NCBI RefSeq assembly: GCF_900105675.1
Contig: NZ_LT629786.1
Coordinates: forward strand, 6,014,001 to 6,078,000
DNA: 64,000 nucleotides
Source: Pseudomonas synxantha
GTDB lineage: Bacteria > Pseudomonadota > Gammaproteobacteria > Pseudomonadales > Pseudomonadaceae
Direction: 5' to 3'
Shown here one piece after another: positions 10,240-18,863 of the stretch. The translations under genes were made by a program, and so were the position numbers. The notes below the pieces were generated by a model. That model had not been told where the DNA came from. It saw only the letters and a program-made list of their open reading frames with translations, and searched no databases. Position 1 is the stretch's first letter. The number at the start of each line of letters is the position of its first letter.

Positions 10240-10823
10240 ATTACTTCAAACTTAATCCAAACGTCACCAGTAAAAAGTGGGAAGGTTATGTAAATCTGGG
10301 AGGGCTCGTTTATAAAGGAGAGGAAGTAGACGATGTTGAGCTATCTAATAGTAGAATGCCTTGTGCCTTCGAACCTCTGCACTATGAGATTCTCGTAGAT
10401 GGGAACACAGCCCCGGTCAACACCATCGGGGCTGACTTTTTTGTATTTGACGAAGCTCTCCAAGGATTGGATAACTTGCTGACGGAGCATGTGCAATTTG
10501 TGCCCATCAGCCACAAAACACAAAACGTGCGTTATCGTCTTCTTCACGCTTACAAACATGTCGATTGCGTCGATTGGGCGCTGTCTGAATACGAGGCTTG
10601 GCCCGAATCACACGTGGTCAAAGAGTGGCAAAACCCAAGAGGTCGTTTCTTTTTCAACCCAACATTAAGCATAGACAAAATCCCAAAAAACACAGAGGTT
10701 TTTCGCTTAGAGGGCTGGGGCGGAGCTTTCAACATCGTCATTTGCGAAGCGTATAAAAATAAATTGCTGAGCCTTGACTTCGACCATTCTTTTTTGGAAT
10801 TTCACCCTATTATGCTTGTGTGA
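10236..10823 (+). CDS. Probable immunity protein to the Rhs toxin (Imm11/DUF1629-like)
   Basis: This 195-aa soluble protein has no signal peptide. Its ATG overlaps the rhs stop by 4 bp (ATGA), the classic toxin-immunity coupling that guarantees co-synthesis. The pattern of an early FVFDEALQGL segment, QFVPIS in the middle, and a final FRLEGWGGAFNIVICEAYKNKL ending in FxFxP-like residues resembles the Imm11 (DUF1629) immunity family. The gene is markedly more AT-rich than its chromosomal surroundings, like the toxin tip. The immunity role is inferred from position and family resemblance. About 200 bp of AT-rich DNA without a recognisable gene follows (10824-11024). Confidence 0.82.
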   Translation: MNYFKLNPNVTSKKWEGYVNLGGLVYKGEEVDDVELSNSRMPCAFEPLHYEILVDGNTAPVNTIGADFFVFDEALQGLDNLLTEHVQFVPISHKTQNVRYRLLHAYKHVDCVDWALSEYEAWPESHVVKEWQNPRGRFFFNPTLSIDKIPKNTEVFRLEGWGGAFNIVICEAYKNKLLSLDFDHSFLEFHPIMLV

Positions 10824-11024
10824 CCCAGACCTATTCATTAGGCAGCTTATTTAAATGAAGACCCATAAGATAAATTAAATTAATCCGTCCCTGTCTGTCC
10901 GAACATACAGTGGACAAAAAATAAGGCTTTTTCAACGAGATGGATGAGAGGTTTATTCAATAAATAACGGCGGTCTAAGCAACTGCCAATATCGAATAAC
11001 CTCCCCGCCTATTCGTCCCTTTAC

Positions 11025-12152
11025 TTAAACGCCTGCTTTTTTCTTTGCCTTTTGTTCCTGGATAGTTTTCAGCAAGTCGACTTTTTCATCTATATAAGCT
11101 TGGCGCTTTTCAATATTGTCCATACGAGACTGCTCAGTCGGCGCTTCTGATGACTCAGGAGTTACATACGGCTTGTAGAGAATGTCGAACCGCTCGGCGA
11201 GCTCTGGCATTTGCTTTTCGATTTCATCCAGCGTCTTCTCAAGATTGCTCAAGCGCCCTTCTGTATCAGTAGGCGCATCATCGCTCGGCTGCACCCCTTT
11301 CGCGTCGCTCCCTAAAGCCAGAAAAATAAACAGGTTGGACGTTGCCTCGTTTTTTATTTCAGCGCCTTTAAGCCGAGCATCCATTTTTTGCGCCTCCGTC
11401 GCGTTAGGATCCACGGTTCCGATCGTGCCATCTGCATTCACTACTGGCGCTCCAGGCATTTCAGATTGTGCTTCAAGTTTGCTCTGGAAGTAACTGGACG
11501 CGAATTGATTTCCCACAGTGAAGGGGCTGGCGACCACGTTGTTTGCCCCGGCGGTTATAAAAGCATTGCGTATACTAGCGGCTACTGACGGGGGCGCTGC
11601 CGGTAAGCTCTGTGGCTGGTTGGCAATACTTTGCGCGGCACTCACGTTACTGCTCGGACTGTTCGGCGCAACCTTTGGCTTAGGTGCAGGTGCGCTAGTC
11701 GACTTAGCTGTGCTCGACGTGTCAGATGCACTAGATTGCTTAGACTGAGTTGTTTGCTTAGACTGAGTTGTTTGCTTAGATTGAGTTGTTTGCTTAGATT
11801 GAGTTGTTTGCTTAGATTTACTAGTTTGCTTAAATGTACTAGATTGCTTAGCCGTCTTAGGCTTAAAGGAACCGGCAGCGCGACGAAGACGACTTGTGCC
11901 TTGCAGTTGCCCGGCCTCTCCCGGCTCGATCCTACTTACAGCGGCATCATCTTCACGTCTGGCTTTAGCATTGATCTCCTCAGGCGTGGCTGCGGGGTAT
12001 CTGAATACCTTCTCCTTAGCCGCTTCTGATGCGGGGCTCGAACTGCCTGCGGCTGCTCCAATATTTCCAGGAGCTGCTGAAGCACCTGCTTCCGTCTTTT
12101 TTTCCTGGGGTAACAGATTGGAATAGGGATTAATAGGCTGATCAACTTTCAT
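11025..12152 (-). CDS. Hypothetical protein with SKQTTQ tandem repeats
   Basis: I do not recognise this 375-aa protein. It has no signal peptide or membrane helix. Residues 1-190 are low-complexity (Ala/Ser/Pro/Lys/Thr/Gln), with a tract of SKQTTQ hexapeptides near residues 100-140. The C-terminal half is more ordered, with a conserved-looking segment around IRNAFITAGANNVVASPFTVGNQ split over about 195-220 and a charged, probably helical end rich in Lys/Glu (about 290-370). The composition is AT-richer than the core genome, and it faces away from hupN and towards the Rhs cassette. It could be cargo linked to the T6SS island, a secreted or surface-exposed disordered protein, or a phage-like remnant. 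Nothing in the sequence decides this. The start MKVDQPINPY at 12152 is the first ATG. Confidence 0.6.
   Translation of the reverse strand: MKVDQPINPYSNLLPQEKKTEAGASAAPGNIGAAAGSSSPASEAAKEKVFRYPAATPEEINAKARREDDAAVSRIEPGEAGQLQGTSRLRRAAGSFKPKTAKQSSTFKQTSKSKQTTQSKQTTQSKQTTQSKQTTQSKQSSASDTSSTAKSTSAPAPKPKVAPNSPSSNVSAAQSIANQPQSLPAAPPSVAASIRNAFITAGANNVVASPFTVGNQFASSYFQSKLEAQSEMPGAPVVNADGTIGTVDPNATEAQKMDARLKGAEIKNEATSNLFIFLALGSDAKGVQPSDDAPTDTEGRLSNLEKTLDEIEKQMPELAERFDILYKPYVTPESSEAPTEQSRMDNIEKRQAYIDEKVDLLKTIQEQKAKKKAGV
11738..11845 (-). repeat. 18-bp tandem repeat array encoding SKQTTQ units
   Basis: Six consecutive 18-bp units (plus-strand form GCTTAGACTGAGTTGTTT) lie in frame in the hypothetical gene. 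The first four are nearly identical, differing only at one C/T position, and the last two are degenerate (SKSKQT/TFKQ-like). As 18 is a multiple of three, copy-number change would lengthen or shorten the protein without a frameshift. Confidence 0.85.
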
Positions 12153-12356
12153 ACATACACCTCTAAAAATGAGTTTAGAGAGCGTTCCCTGCTGTCTCGC
12201 GCTATAGGTGACAATTGCTTAGATATGGTTCCAAATCGAATGAACAATTTACATAACCCAACCAACTTTCGACTTGATACAGCCTCTACATTGACTGCTC
12301 ACAACAATGCAATAGGCAACTACTTTTATTCCGCCGGCACTCTTTTTCGCACCCAA

Positions 12357-12392
12357 CAAAAATGGGCACCCGACTCAATCGGCATGCCCATT
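12357..12392 (-). terminator. Rho-independent terminator downstream of hupN
   Basis: Read on the minus strand, AATGGGCA and TGCCCATT pair around an inner CCGA/TCGG helix and are followed by TTTTGTT. A second, T-poor hairpin (CCGCCTC/GAGGCGG, 12403-12421) sits between it and the hupN stop. Together they end the HU transcript. Confidence 0.75.
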
Positions 12393-12431
12393 CTTTTACC
12401 GCCCGCCTCCCTTCGAGGCGGCCTCGCTTAC

Positions 12432-12707
12432 TTACGGGTTGACGCTGTCTTTGAGCGACTTGCCCGGCTTGAACGCTACGGTGTTGCTCGCCTTGATTTT
12501 CACTGGCTCACCGGTTTGCGGGTTTTTGCCGGTGCGGGCGCCACGGTGGCGTTGCAGGAAAGTGCCGAAGCCCACCAGGGTGACGCTGTCCTTGCGGTGC
12601 AGGGCGCCGGTGATTTCTTCGAGAACGGCGTTGAGCACGCGGTTGGCCTGCTCTTTAGTGAGGTCTGCTTTTTCAGCGATGGCGGCTGCGAGATCTGGTT
12701 TACGCAT
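12432..12707 (-). CDS. hupN: HU-family DNA-binding protein (HupN-like)
   Basis: This 91-aa nucleoid protein binds and bends DNA non-specifically as a dimer. It starts MRKPDLAAAIAEKADLTKEQA, the helical dimerisation part. GFGTFLQRHRGARTGKNPQTGEPVKI follows, which contains the hallmark GFGxF turn and the beta-arm with the intercalating Pro motif RxGxNPQTG. Pseudomonads have several HU paralogues. The position beside rubredoxin reductase corresponds, as I recall it, to P. putida hupN / PAO1 PA5348, hence the symbol. An IHF subunit is less likely because IHF arms and flanks differ. It is followed by two hairpins and has its own 189-bp upstream gap. Confidence 0.93.
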   Translation of the reverse strand: MRKPDLAAAIAEKADLTKEQANRVLNAVLEEITGALHRKDSVTLVGFGTFLQRHRGARTGKNPQTGEPVKIKASNTVAFKPGKSLKDSVNP

Positions 12708-12896
12708 ATGAAGCCTCTTTGACGGTTTTTTGTTGTTATGTCCGTGCTGCTCTCTGGTGGAGCAGCGCCCAAGGCGCCGCAGGCTCTACTCTGCGGCAGA
12801 CGGGAGTGAGGATGGCATGCCCTCGGGCGCCGCGCCAGTCTCGCAGCGGCCTTTCTCGGGGTTAGAACGTGCTGATTCCGACAGAACGACCGGTAT

Positions 12897-14045
12897 TTAC
12901 GCCAGCAACGGTGGAAGTTCTTTGTTCAGGGCCAGTTTTTCCATGACAGCACTGCCGGTCAGCGCGTAACCCAGCAGGCGCCCGCTGGCGTCGCGGCACA
13001 GGGCCTTGATATCGCCGCCCTGCCCTTCGACGCTCCATACGCCTTCGGTGCCCCGTGGGGCGGGTGATACTACCAGCGGGCAGATAGGGGTTTTCACCGT
13101 GATCGGCATCGGCCCGTAGCTCACGGCCGTGGCATTACCGGCCAGGGTTTGCGCCAGGGCGCGGGCGCAGCTCATGAGCGGCATCACGTACAGCAGGTTC
13201 AGGCCATCGACCTCGGCGCAGTCGCCCAGGGCGTAGATATTGGCATGGGAGGTCTTGAGGTGGCGGTCCACCATGATCCCGCGATTGATTTGCAGGCCGG
13301 CGGCCGCAGCCAGGTCTACGCGAGGGCGCAGGCCGATGGCGGAGACCACCAGGTCGCACTGGATCACTTCACCGTCCGACAGGTGCGCTTCAAGGCCGTC
13401 AGCGGTGCGTTGCAGGCGATTGAGCACCGGGCCCAGGTGGAAACGCGCACCAATGCCCTCCAATCCAGCCTGCACTGCTGCGGCTGCCGCCGGGTGCAGC
13501 AGGGTCGGCATGACTTGCTCGCATGGCGCGACCAGGTCGATTTCATAACCACCAACGATCAGGTCGTTGGCGAATTCGCAGCCGATCAGGCCGGCGCCGA
13601 GCAGCAGCACGCGACGTTTACCCGCAGCGGCGGCGCGAAAGCGCGCGTAGTCTTCGAGATCATTGATCGGGAAAATCAGTTCAGCCGCGTCGCCTTCGAC
13701 CGGTACGCGTACGGTTTCTGCACCCCAGGCCAGGATCAGGTCGCGGTAGGCCACCGCTTCCTCGCCGATCCACAGGCGTTTGTGGCCCGGGTCGATGCCG
13801 CTGACACGTGTGTGGGTGCGCACTTGGGCCTTGAGCTGCTCGGCCATGGCGCCGGGTTCAGCCATGCTCAGGCCGTCGGCTTCCTTGTTTTTGCCAAAAC
13901 CGGTGGAGAGCATGGGCTTGGAGTAAGAGCGCCCGTCATCCGCGGTGATCAGCAGCAATGGGGTCTCGCTGTCGAGCTTGCGAAATTCCCGGGCTACGTT
14001 GTAACCGGCCAATCCTGTGCCGATGATCACGACAGGTGCGTTCAT
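12897..14045 (-). CDS. rubB: Rubredoxin-NAD(+) reductase
   Basis: This 382-aa flavoprotein transfers electrons from NADH to rubredoxin, which in turn serves alkane hydroxylases or oxidative-stress reductases. The N-terminal FAD site is [16 protein letters not shown] (about 5-20), the central NAD site is [17 protein letters not shown] (about 150), and the second FAD motif is [12 protein letters not shown] (about 275). Length and motifs fit the pyridine-nucleotide disulfide oxidoreductase subclass without redox-active cysteines. The rubredoxin gene sits 36 bp upstream on the same strand, so they form an operon. Downstream hairpins in 12750-12800 (for example CCGCAG/CTGCGG) may end the transcript. 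Confidence 0.95.
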   Translation of the reverse strand: MNAPVVIIGTGLAGYNVAREFRKLDSETPLLLITADDGRSYSKPMLSTGFGKNKEADGLSMAEPGAMAEQLKAQVRTHTRVSGIDPGHKRLWIGEEAVAYRDLILAWGAETVRVPVEGDAAELIFPINDLEDYARFRAAAAGKRRVLLLGAGLIGCEFANDLIVGGYEIDLVAPCEQVMPTLLHPAAAAAVQAGLEGIGARFHLGPVLNRLQRTADGLEAHLSDGEVIQCDLVVSAIGLRPRVDLAAAAGLQINRGIMVDRHLKTSHANIYALGDCAEVDGLNLLYVMPLMSCARALAQTLAGNATAVSYGPMPITVKTPICPLVVSPAPRGTEGVWSVEGQGGDIKALCRDASGRLLGYALTGSAVMEKLALNKELPPLLA

Positions 14046-14081
14046 TCCTTTCTCCTTGTAGTACGTTTCGTAAACTAAAAA

Positions 14082-14249
14082 TCAGCCGATTTCGATCATT
14101 TCGAAATCCATTTTGCCCACACCGCAGTCAGGGCATAGCCAGTCTTCCGGAACGTCCTGCCAGAGGGTGCCCGGTGCGATCCCATCATCCGGCCAACCGT
14201 CCTTTTCGTCATAGATCAGGCCGCAGACTACACATTGCCACTTCTTCAT
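14082..14249 (-). CDS. rubA: Rubredoxin
   Basis: This 55-aa iron protein is an electron carrier between RubB and terminal oxygenases or reductases. The reading frame starts [10 protein letters not shown] and has the two iron-binding pairs C6-x2-C9 and C39-x2-C42 (the latter in CPDCGVGK), with the aromatic core residues W4, Y13, W30 and W37 of the family. The ATG at 14249 follows GGAAGTA, a good ribosome-binding site. It is cotranscribed with rubB. I recall two rubredoxins in tandem in PAO1; only one is present here. Confidence 0.95.
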   Translation of the reverse strand: MKKWQCVVCGLIYDEKDGWPDDGIAPGTLWQDVPEDWLCPDCGVGKMDFEMIEIG

Positions 14250-14444
14250 TACTTACTTCCTCAGGTCCAGGCATCTTGGCCGGCGGTCGATGAATCCAGC
14301 ATTGCCGCGCGGCTCAGGGCGTTTTGTACTGATCGGAGCCGGCAGATGCAAGCACGATCGGCGCAAACGGCGGGTTGGGCGCGGCAAAAGATCAGGGTGC
14401 CATGGTAAGCTCGCCGCCTCTTTTGCTGCCAATACTGACTCACT

Positions 14445-15008
14445 GTGCCGCACTCAATCGCCCTTCCCGATGCTTGCCAATGGCTGACCCAGAGCCTTCT
14501 GAGCCCCTTGCCCACGCCCTTGACCCTTAATTGGCTGTTTGATGAGGGCTCGCTGACGCGACGGTTGACGTGGCTGTCCAACGACGGTTTCAGCGTGACG
14601 CCATTGTTCGAAGGCTGGCAGCCGTTGCGCGAGGATGAATGTGCAGCCCTGGGCCTTGCCCAGGCCAGTGTCGGCTGGGTGCGCGAGGTGTATCTGCGTG
14701 GGCATGGCCAGCCGTGGGTGTTCGCCCGCAGCGTGGCGGCCCGCAGTGCCTTGCAGGGCGATGGCCTGCACATGGACGAGCTGGGCAGCCGTTCGCTGGG
14801 CGAGTTGCTGTTCTGCGACCACGCGTTTACCCGCCAGGCCATTGAGGTGTGTCGCTACCCTCGCCCATGGCTGCCAACAGAGGACCAGACCGACGGTTTA
14901 TGGGCGCGCCGTTCGCGCTTCGACCGTGGGTCGTTGAGCGTGCTGGTGGCGGAAGTCTTCCTGCCGGGTTTCTGGCACGCGCTGCATGATCATCCGGAGA
15001 ATTGCTGA
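14445..15008 (+). CDS. ubiC: Chorismate-pyruvate lyase UbiC
   Basis: This cytosolic enzyme cleaves chorismate to 4-hydroxybenzoate and pyruvate, the first committed step of ubiquinone synthesis. The 187 aa fit the family. Recognisable parts are [10 protein letters not shown] near residue 37, [18 protein letters not shown] around 85-100 with the substrate-binding arginine, and the C-terminal [20 protein letters not shown] containing the conserved WxRRSxF segment and the active-site Glu. Translation probably starts at GTG 14445, with MPHSIALPD as N-terminus. The stop shares one base with the ubiA ATG (TGATG), so ubiC and ubiA are coupled. Confidence 0.94.
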   Translation: MPHSIALPDACQWLTQSLLSPLPTPLTLNWLFDEGSLTRRLTWLSNDGFSVTPLFEGWQPLREDECAALGLAQASVGWVREVYLRGHGQPWVFARSVAARSALQGDGLHMDELGSRSLGELLFCDHAFTRQAIEVCRYPRPWLPTEDQTDGLWARRSRFDRGSLSVLVAEVFLPGFWHALHDHPENC

Positions 15009-15898
15009 TGTATCAACGTCTGCTCAAGTCCTTAAATCGCCTGAACCCAAGGGCCTGGGATTTCATTCAGTTGACGCGCATGGACAAGCCCATCGGCATC
15101 TACCTGCTGCTGTGGCCGACACTATGGGCACTGTGGATCGCCGGCAAAGGCTCGCCATCCCTGCTTAATATTGTGATTTTTGTACTCGGTGTCGTACTGA
15201 CCCGCGCCGGCGGCTGTGTGATCAATGATTGGGCCGACCGCAAGGTTGACGGCCATGTGAAGCGCACCGAGCAACGCCCACTGGTAAGCGGCAAGATCAG
15301 TTCGAAAGAAGCATTGGTGTTTTTTGCCGTGCTGATGGGCATCAGTTTCCTACTGGTGCTGCTGACCAACGCCACGACTATCCTGCTGTCCCTGGGCGGC
15401 CTGGCATTGGCAGCCAGCTACCCGTTCATGAAGCGCTACACCTATTACCCGCAAGTGGTGCTGGGCGCGGCGTTTTCCTGGGGCATGCCGATGGCGTTCA
15501 CTGCCGAGACCGGCCATCTGCCCGCTACGGCGTGGTTGCTGTATATCGCCAACCTATTGTGGACGGTGGGCTACGACACTTATTACGCAATGACCGACCG
15601 CGACGACGACTTGAAAATCGGGGTGAAATCCACCGCCATTCTGTTTGGCGATGCTGATCGCGTGATCATTATTACCCTGCAAGGGCTGTCGCTGGTGTGT
15701 CTGTTGCTGGCCGGCGCGCGGTTCGACCTGGGCGGCTGGTTCCACCTCGGCCTGATGGGGGCGGCGGGCTGTTTTGCCTGGGAGTTCTGGTACACCCGTG
15801 ATCGGGACCGTATGAAGTGCTTCAAGGCGTTTTTGCACAACCATTGGGCGGGGTTGGCGATTTTTGTCGGGATTGTGGTGGATTACGCGGTTCGGTAG
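15008..15898 (+). CDS. ubiA: 4-hydroxybenzoate octaprenyltransferase UbiA
   Basis: This integral membrane prenyltransferase attaches the polyprenyl tail to the 4-hydroxybenzoate made by UbiC. The 296 aa hold about eight or nine hydrophobic helices. The first Asp-rich motif is [20 protein letters not shown] (about residues 72-91), and the second is [12 protein letters not shown] near residue 198; both bind Mg-diphosphate. I chose ATG 15008 over an upstream TTG at 15002 because it overlaps the ubiC stop and gives the usual MYQRLL start. A paired REP element follows the stop. Confidence 0.96.
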   Translation: MYQRLLKSLNRLNPRAWDFIQLTRMDKPIGIYLLLWPTLWALWIAGKGSPSLLNIVIFVLGVVLTRAGGCVINDWADRKVDGHVKRTEQRPLVSGKISSKEALVFFAVLMGISFLLVLLTNATTILLSLGGLALAASYPFMKRYTYYPQVVLGAAFSWGMPMAFTAETGHLPATAWLLYIANLLWTVGYDTYYAMTDRDDDLKIGVKSTAILFGDADRVIIITLQGLSLVCLLLAGARFDLGGWFHLGLMGAAGCFAWEFWYTRDRDRMKCFKAFLHNHWAGLAIFVGIVVDYAVR

Positions 15899-15910
15899 TG
15901 CAGGACTGAC

Positions 15911-15985
15911 GCCATCGGGGGCAAGCCCCCTCCCAAATTTTGATTTGTGAATACACTCAAGTGTGGGAGGGGCCTGCCCCCGATG
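15911..15985. repeat. Paired REP element in swapped-arm order
   Basis: The same REP arms as at 3368 occur here, but in the opposite order: the ATCGGGGGCAAGCCCCCTCCCA arm comes first, then TGTGGGAGGGGCCTGCCCCCGAT, with a spacer of roughly 24 bp. It lies between convergent ubiA and the 16006-16383 gene, where it could act as a bidirectional terminator. Confidence 0.82.
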
Positions 15986-16005
15986 GATTCAGCAGCGCCG
16001 CAGAC

Positions 16006-16383
16006 TCAAGGCTTGATGATGTGCCAGGCGCCACCTTTGCCATCACCAGTCTTGTCACCGGCCTCCTTGTCGTCCTTGTAGGTATAGACCGGCTTGCCTT
16101 TGTAAGCCCATTGGCTGGTCTGGTCGTCACGGGTGATGACCTTCCAGTCGCCCGTCGCAGTGTCAGTGGACTCGGCCTTCAACGGCGGCCAATTGGTCGC
16201 GCATTGGTCTTTGCACACTGACTTGCCGTCGGCATCCTTGTCGAAGGTGTAGAGCGTCATGCCCTTGTGATCCACCAGCATCCCGTCTTTCGTCATCGCC
16301 GGCTCCGCCGCAAACGCCAGGCCCGGCAGGGCCAACACTGCCGTAACCAGCAGGGCTTTCCAGGAAACAGTGCTGTAAGTCAT
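16006..16383 (-). CDS. Secreted repeat protein of the COG4315 / PF03640 lipoprotein-like family
   Basis: This 125-aa exported protein has an N-terminal signal peptide (hydrophobic about 9-24, cleavage near AFAAEP). It lacks a clear lipobox Cys, so it is probably periplasmic. The mature part has the family pattern of two repeats: GMLVDHKGMTLYTFDKDADGKS with CKDQCATNWPPL, then a tryptophan-containing WAYKGKPVYTYKDD repeat and a WHIIKP end. The molecular function of the family is unknown. I chose the ATG at 16383, which follows AAGGAAGG, over an upstream in-frame ATG at 16482 that would precede the signal peptide by 33 residues. The gene is divergent from phoB and shares with it the interval holding a Pho box. 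Confidence 0.85.
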   Translation of the reverse strand: MTYSTVSWKALLVTAVLALPGLAFAAEPAMTKDGMLVDHKGMTLYTFDKDADGKSVCKDQCATNWPPLKAESTDTATGDWKVITRDDQTSQWAYKGKPVYTYKDDKEAGDKTGDGKGGAWHIIKP

Positions 16384-16465
16384 CGGAACCTTCCTTTTGT
16401 GGTTGTCAGGATTCGGACCCAAAGGGTAGTCCAGAGTGCCGTAAATTGCCCAGGCGACTAAATTA

Positions 16466-16483
16466 CTGTCACACGACTGCAAT
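16466..16483 (+). promoter_or_regulatory. Pho box (PhoB operator) upstream of phoB
   Basis: The half-sites CTGTCAC and CTGCAAT are in direct repeat with an 11-bp period, close to the CTGTCAT-N4-CTGTCAT consensus. It ends 52 bp before the phoB ATG, a position suited to autoregulation, and 82 bp from the start of the divergent secreted-protein gene. Confidence 0.65.
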
Positions 16484-16535
16484 AATTCCGTTATCTAATG
16501 CGGCGCAAGACAGTTAAATGACAAGAGGATTGAGC

Positions 16536-17225
16536 ATGGTTGGCAGGAGCATTCTGATCGTTGACGACGAAGCGCCCATCCGCGAGATGATCGCCGTTGC
16601 GTTGGAAATGGCCGGCTACGACTGCCTGGAGGCGGAGAACTCCCAGCAGGCCCATGCCATTATCGTCGACCGCAAGCCCGATCTGATCCTGCTCGACTGG
16701 ATGTTGCCCGGCACTTCGGGCATCGAGCTGGCCCGCCGCCTCAAGCGTGACGAGCTGACCGGGGATATCCCGATCATCATGCTCACCGCCAAGGGCGAAG
16801 AGGACAACAAGATCCAGGGCCTGGAAGTCGGGGCCGATGACTACATCACCAAGCCGTTTTCCCCACGGGAACTGGTCGCACGCCTGAAAGCCGTGTTGCG
16901 CCGCGCCGGCCCGACCGATGGCGAGGCGCCAATCGAAGTCGGTGGCCTGCTGCTCGACCCGATCAGCCACCGCGTGACCATCGACGGCAAGCCCGCCGAG
17001 ATGGGCCCAACCGAATACCGCCTGCTGCAATTCTTCATGACCCATCAGGAGCGCGCCTACACCCGTGGCCAATTGCTGGACCAGGTGTGGGGCGGCAACG
17101 TCTATGTGGAGGAGCGCACCGTTGACGTGCATATCCGTCGCCTGCGCAAAGCCTTGGGCGATGCCTACGAGAATCTGGTACAAACCGTGCGCGGCACCGG
17201 CTATCGGTTCTCTACCAAAGGCTGA
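16536..17225 (+). CDS. phoB: Phosphate regulon response regulator PhoB
   Basis: This OmpR-type transcription activator is phosphorylated by PhoR under phosphate limitation and binds Pho boxes. Of its 229 aa, residues 1-120 form the receiver, with acidic pair D10/D11, phospho-acceptor D54 (LLDWMLPG) and switch lysine in ITKPF. Residues about 130-229 form the winged helix ([19 protein letters not shown] recognition region, YRFSTKG end). ATG 16536 has an AAGAGGA ribosome-binding site. An in-frame start 18 bp upstream lies over that site and is not used. Pho boxes at 16466, 27213 and 28388 are probable targets in this window. Confidence 0.97.
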   Translation: MVGRSILIVDDEAPIREMIAVALEMAGYDCLEAENSQQAHAIIVDRKPDLILLDWMLPGTSGIELARRLKRDELTGDIPIIMLTAKGEEDNKIQGLEVGADDYITKPFSPRELVARLKAVLRRAGPTDGEAPIEVGGLLLDPISHRVTIDGKPAEMGPTEYRLLQFFMTHQERAYTRGQLLDQVWGGNVYVEERTVDVHIRRLRKALGDAYENLVQTVRGTGYRFSTKG

Positions 17226-17271
17226 GCCAGTCTTTTTCCTCCCTTAACAGCTGACAAGGACGCATGTTTAA

Positions 17272-18570
17272 GTGAACCAGAACTGGCACGGCACCCTGAT
17301 CCGCCACATGCTTCTGTTGATCACTGCCTGCCTGCTGGTCGGGCTGATCAGTGGCTATTACGGCTGGAGCCTGGCCGCCGGCATCGCGTTGTACCTGGGC
17401 TGGACCCTCAAACAATTGCTGCGCCTGCATGAATGGCTGCGCCAGCACAAACCCGACGAAGCACCGCCCGATGGCTATGGCCTGTGGGGCGAAGTGTTTG
17501 ACAGCATCTACCACCTGCAGCGCCGCGACCAACGGGTACGCGGGCGCCTGCAAGCGGTGATCGACCGGGTGCAGGAGTCCACCGCCGCACTCAAGGACGC
17601 GGTGATCATGCTCGACAGCGACGGCAACCTCGAATGGTGGAACCGCGCCGCCGAGACCCTGCTGGGCCTCAAGACGCCCCAGGACAGCGGCCAGCCGGTG
17701 ACCAACCTGGTACGCCACCCGCGCTTCAAGGAATACTTTGAGCAGGACAACTACGAAGAAGCCCTGGAAATCCCCTCGCCCACCAATGACCGCGTACGCA
17801 TCCAGCTGTACCTGACGCGTTACGGCAACAACGAGCACCTGATGCTGGTGCGCGACGTCACCCGCATCCACCAGCTGGAACAGATGCGCAAGGACTTCGT
17901 CGCCAACGTCTCCCACGAGTTGCGCACGCCCTTGACGGTGATCTGCGGCTACCTGGAGACGCTGCTGGACAACGTCGACGAGATCAACCCGCGCTGGAGC
18001 CGCGCCCTGCAGCAGATGCAGCAGCAGGGCTCGCGCATGCAGACCCTGCTCAACGACCTGCTGTTGCTGGCCAAGCTTGAGGCCACCGATTACCCCTCGG
18101 ATAACCAGCCGGTGGCCGTACACAGCTTGCTGCAGACCATCAAGAACGATGCCCAGGCCCTCTCCGGCGAGCGCGGCCAACAGATAACCCTGGAAGCCGA
18201 CCCACGGGTGTTGCTCAAGGGCAGCGAAGGCGAGTTGCGCAGTGCGTTCTCCAACCTGGTGTTCAACGCGGTGAAGTACACCCAGGACCAGGGCAATATC
18301 CGTATCCGCTGGTGGGCCGACGAACAGGGTGCACACCTGAGTGTGCAGGACTCCGGCATCGGCATCGACGCCAAGCACCTGCCGCGCCTGACCGAACGTT
18401 TCTACCGCGTCGACTCCAGCCGCAACTCCAACACTGGCGGCACCGGGCTCGGCCTGGCGATCGTCAAGCATGTGCTGTTGCGCCATCGGGCACGCTTGGA
18501 AATCAGCAGCGTGCTGGGGCACGGCAGTACGTTTACCTGCCATTTTCCGGCGACGCAGGTAACGCGTTAG
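17272..18570 (+). CDS. phoR: Phosphate regulon sensor histidine kinase PhoR
   Basis: This inner-membrane kinase phosphorylates PhoB when Pst transport is idle and dephosphorylates it when phosphate is ample, through PhoU. The 432 aa comprise two N-terminal helices (about 10-50) with almost no periplasmic loop, a cytoplasmic linker, a PAS domain (about 95-200), a DHp helix with autophosphorylated H215 in NVSHELRTPL, and the catalytic ATPase domain with N box (FSNLVFNAVKYT), G1 (DSGIGI) and G2 (GTGLGLAIVKH). It starts at GTG 17272, 46 bp after phoB, and is probably cotranscribed with it. Confidence 0.96.
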   Translation: MNQNWHGTLIRHMLLLITACLLVGLISGYYGWSLAAGIALYLGWTLKQLLRLHEWLRQHKPDEAPPDGYGLWGEVFDSIYHLQRRDQRVRGRLQAVIDRVQESTAALKDAVIMLDSDGNLEWWNRAAETLLGLKTPQDSGQPVTNLVRHPRFKEYFEQDNYEEALEIPSPTNDRVRIQLYLTRYGNNEHLMLVRDVTRIHQLEQMRKDFVANVSHELRTPLTVICGYLETLLDNVDEINPRWSRALQQMQQQGSRMQTLLNDLLLLAKLEATDYPSDNQPVAVHSLLQTIKNDAQALSGERGQQITLEADPRVLLKGSEGELRSAFSNLVFNAVKYTQDQGNIRIRWWADEQGAHLSVQDSGIGIDAKHLPRLTERFYRVDSSRNSNTGGTGLGLAIVKHVLLRHRARLEISSVLGHGSTFTCHFPATQVTR

Positions 18571-18618
18571 CCAGTGATCGACAATGATGAATAACTCAAA
18601 TACAGCACAAATCTAAAT

Positions 18619-18706
18619 GTGGGAGGGGGCTTGCCCCCGATGGCGGTGTATCAGTATCAGATGTGCTCACTGACATACTGCTATCGGGGGCAAGCCCCCT
18701 CCCACA
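18619..18706. repeat. REPIN-like paired REP palindrome
   Basis: A GTGGGAGGGGGCTTGCCCCCGAT arm and its inverted partner are separated by about 42 bp, between phoR and the CNNM-family gene. It leaves roughly 157 bp for the next gene's promoter. Confidence 0.9.
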
Positions 18707-18863
18707 TTGGATTTGTATGCTTTTGGAGAACAGCTTCCAGGCCCCACCTGGCAGCAGGCACTAGGCAAGCGCCCCGCCAGCCGCTACATTGGCCGACTTG
18801 CGCCTGTCTTTCAGGCCCACCTGCCATCCCTTATTGAACACACGGAACCTGCAAAACCCCATC

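Noticed and set aside
11738..11845. Possible CRISPR-like array
   Set aside because: Units are directly adjacent 18-mers in frame within a gene, without spacers or cas genes.
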